Positions 63,781-64,000 of a stretch of DNA of 64,000 bases are shown here, piece after piece. The notes beneath the pieces are model-generated. The model was not told the DNA's origin. It made no database searches and saw only the letters and a program-made list of their open reading frames with translations. Where the stretch lies: contig NZ_LMGK01000009.1 of assembly GCF_001427125.1 (NCBI RefSeq), positions 20,784 through 84,783 of the forward strand, read 5' to 3'. The DNA comes from Pseudomonas sp. Root562 (lineage in GTDB: Bacteria > Pseudomonadota > Gammaproteobacteria > Pseudomonadales > Pseudomonadaceae). How positions within the stretch are numbered: the first letter of the stretch is position 1; each line of letters opens with the position of its first letter. Made by a program: the position numbers and the translations under genes.

Positions 63781-63880
63781 TGTAGGAGCGAGCCTGCTCG
63801 CGATGGGTATCAACGATAACGCTGGCAACCTGACACCCAGCGATGTCCGCAGGTTCATCGCGAGCAGGCTCGCTCCTTGT
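63781..63880. repeat. REP-type palindrome near the window end
   Basis: TGTAGGAGCGAGCCTGCTCGCGATG is matched by CATCGCGAGCAGGCTCGCTCCT, enclosing a variable centre of about 50 bases. From 63881 to 64000 I see no gene. Confidence 0.85.
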
Positions 63881-64000
63881 ATGTTGACCCTGAGTCCAAA
63901 GAGAGAGGTTACGCTCAAGGACTCATACAACAGCAAGTGCGTTTCTGGGGGGAGGCCGATCGCTCCTGAAGGCAGGATTTGCTCCTGACCTTGTCTGTAG

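Noticed and set aside
63803..63988. A 61-residue frame at the end of the window
   Set aside because: It consists mainly of the REP palindrome and has no ribosome site.

Overview
The window looks like a chromosomal segment of a fluorescent-group Pseudomonas. The basis is high GC content and near-textbook Pseudomonas proteins (RsmE, FimV, MetZ, PurF, GltX). It also carries the Pseudomonas gene order metZ-purF-cvpA-dedD-folC-accD-trpF-truA-fimV-usg-asd-leuB-leuD-leuC, and many REP-like inverted repeats built on GTAGGAGCGAGCC/TTGCCCGCGA cores. I see no prophage, integrase, insertion sequence or CRISPR array. Species assignment cannot be made from the sequence alone.

Layout. Positions 1-1746 hold the start of a ribose ABC transporter operon (rbsB, rbsA) under a LacI-family operator. 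From 1921 to 7206 lie a coiled-coil protein, a periplasmic glutaminase-asparaginase with an AauR-like enhancer and a sigma-54 promoter, and an SOS-box-controlled DUF1654-endonuclease I pair. The same stretch holds a SPOR lipoprotein, rsmE, and a run of small membrane, zinc-ribbon and hypothetical genes. After a tRNA-Val and a puuB-like oxidase comes a four-gene molybdoenzyme operon (14622 down to 9048). It encodes a Tat-exported Mo subunit, a 2Fe-2S subunit, a tri-haem cytochrome c and XdhC. A LysR gene separates it from a divergent L-rhamnonate operon (transporter, dehydratase, aldolase, aldehyde dehydrogenase; 15864-20645). Next is a sigma/FecR/TonB-receptor iron cell-surface-signalling set (20763-24704), then tRNA-Asp x2 and tRNA-Val.

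From 25452 to 44197 the minus strand carries housekeeping genes: methionine and purine synthesis, folate, malonyl-CoA, tryptophan, tRNA modification, FimV, aspartate semialdehyde and leucine synthesis. They are followed by a divergent LysR gene and a five-PAS GGDEF-EAL protein. From 48660 to 51211 a quinol-type nitric oxide reductase gene lies directly behind a compact structured RNA. That RNA ends in a strong intrinsic terminator only 16 bases before the norB start, and a 36-codon reading frame runs through the terminator. The rest holds a heat-shock hsp20 gene with a sigma-32 promoter and a possible ROSE thermometer, dusC, a thioesterase, a TetR/hydrolase pair, a duplicated tRNA-Glu/tRNA-Ala cluster, gltX, an EmrAB-type efflux pair, uvrB and an aromatic aminotransferase.

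The most unusual item is the norB leader RNA. The next most useful are the SOS-controlled nuclease pair, the uncharacterised exported molybdoenzyme beside the rhamnonate genes, and the small-ORF cluster at 6517-7206.
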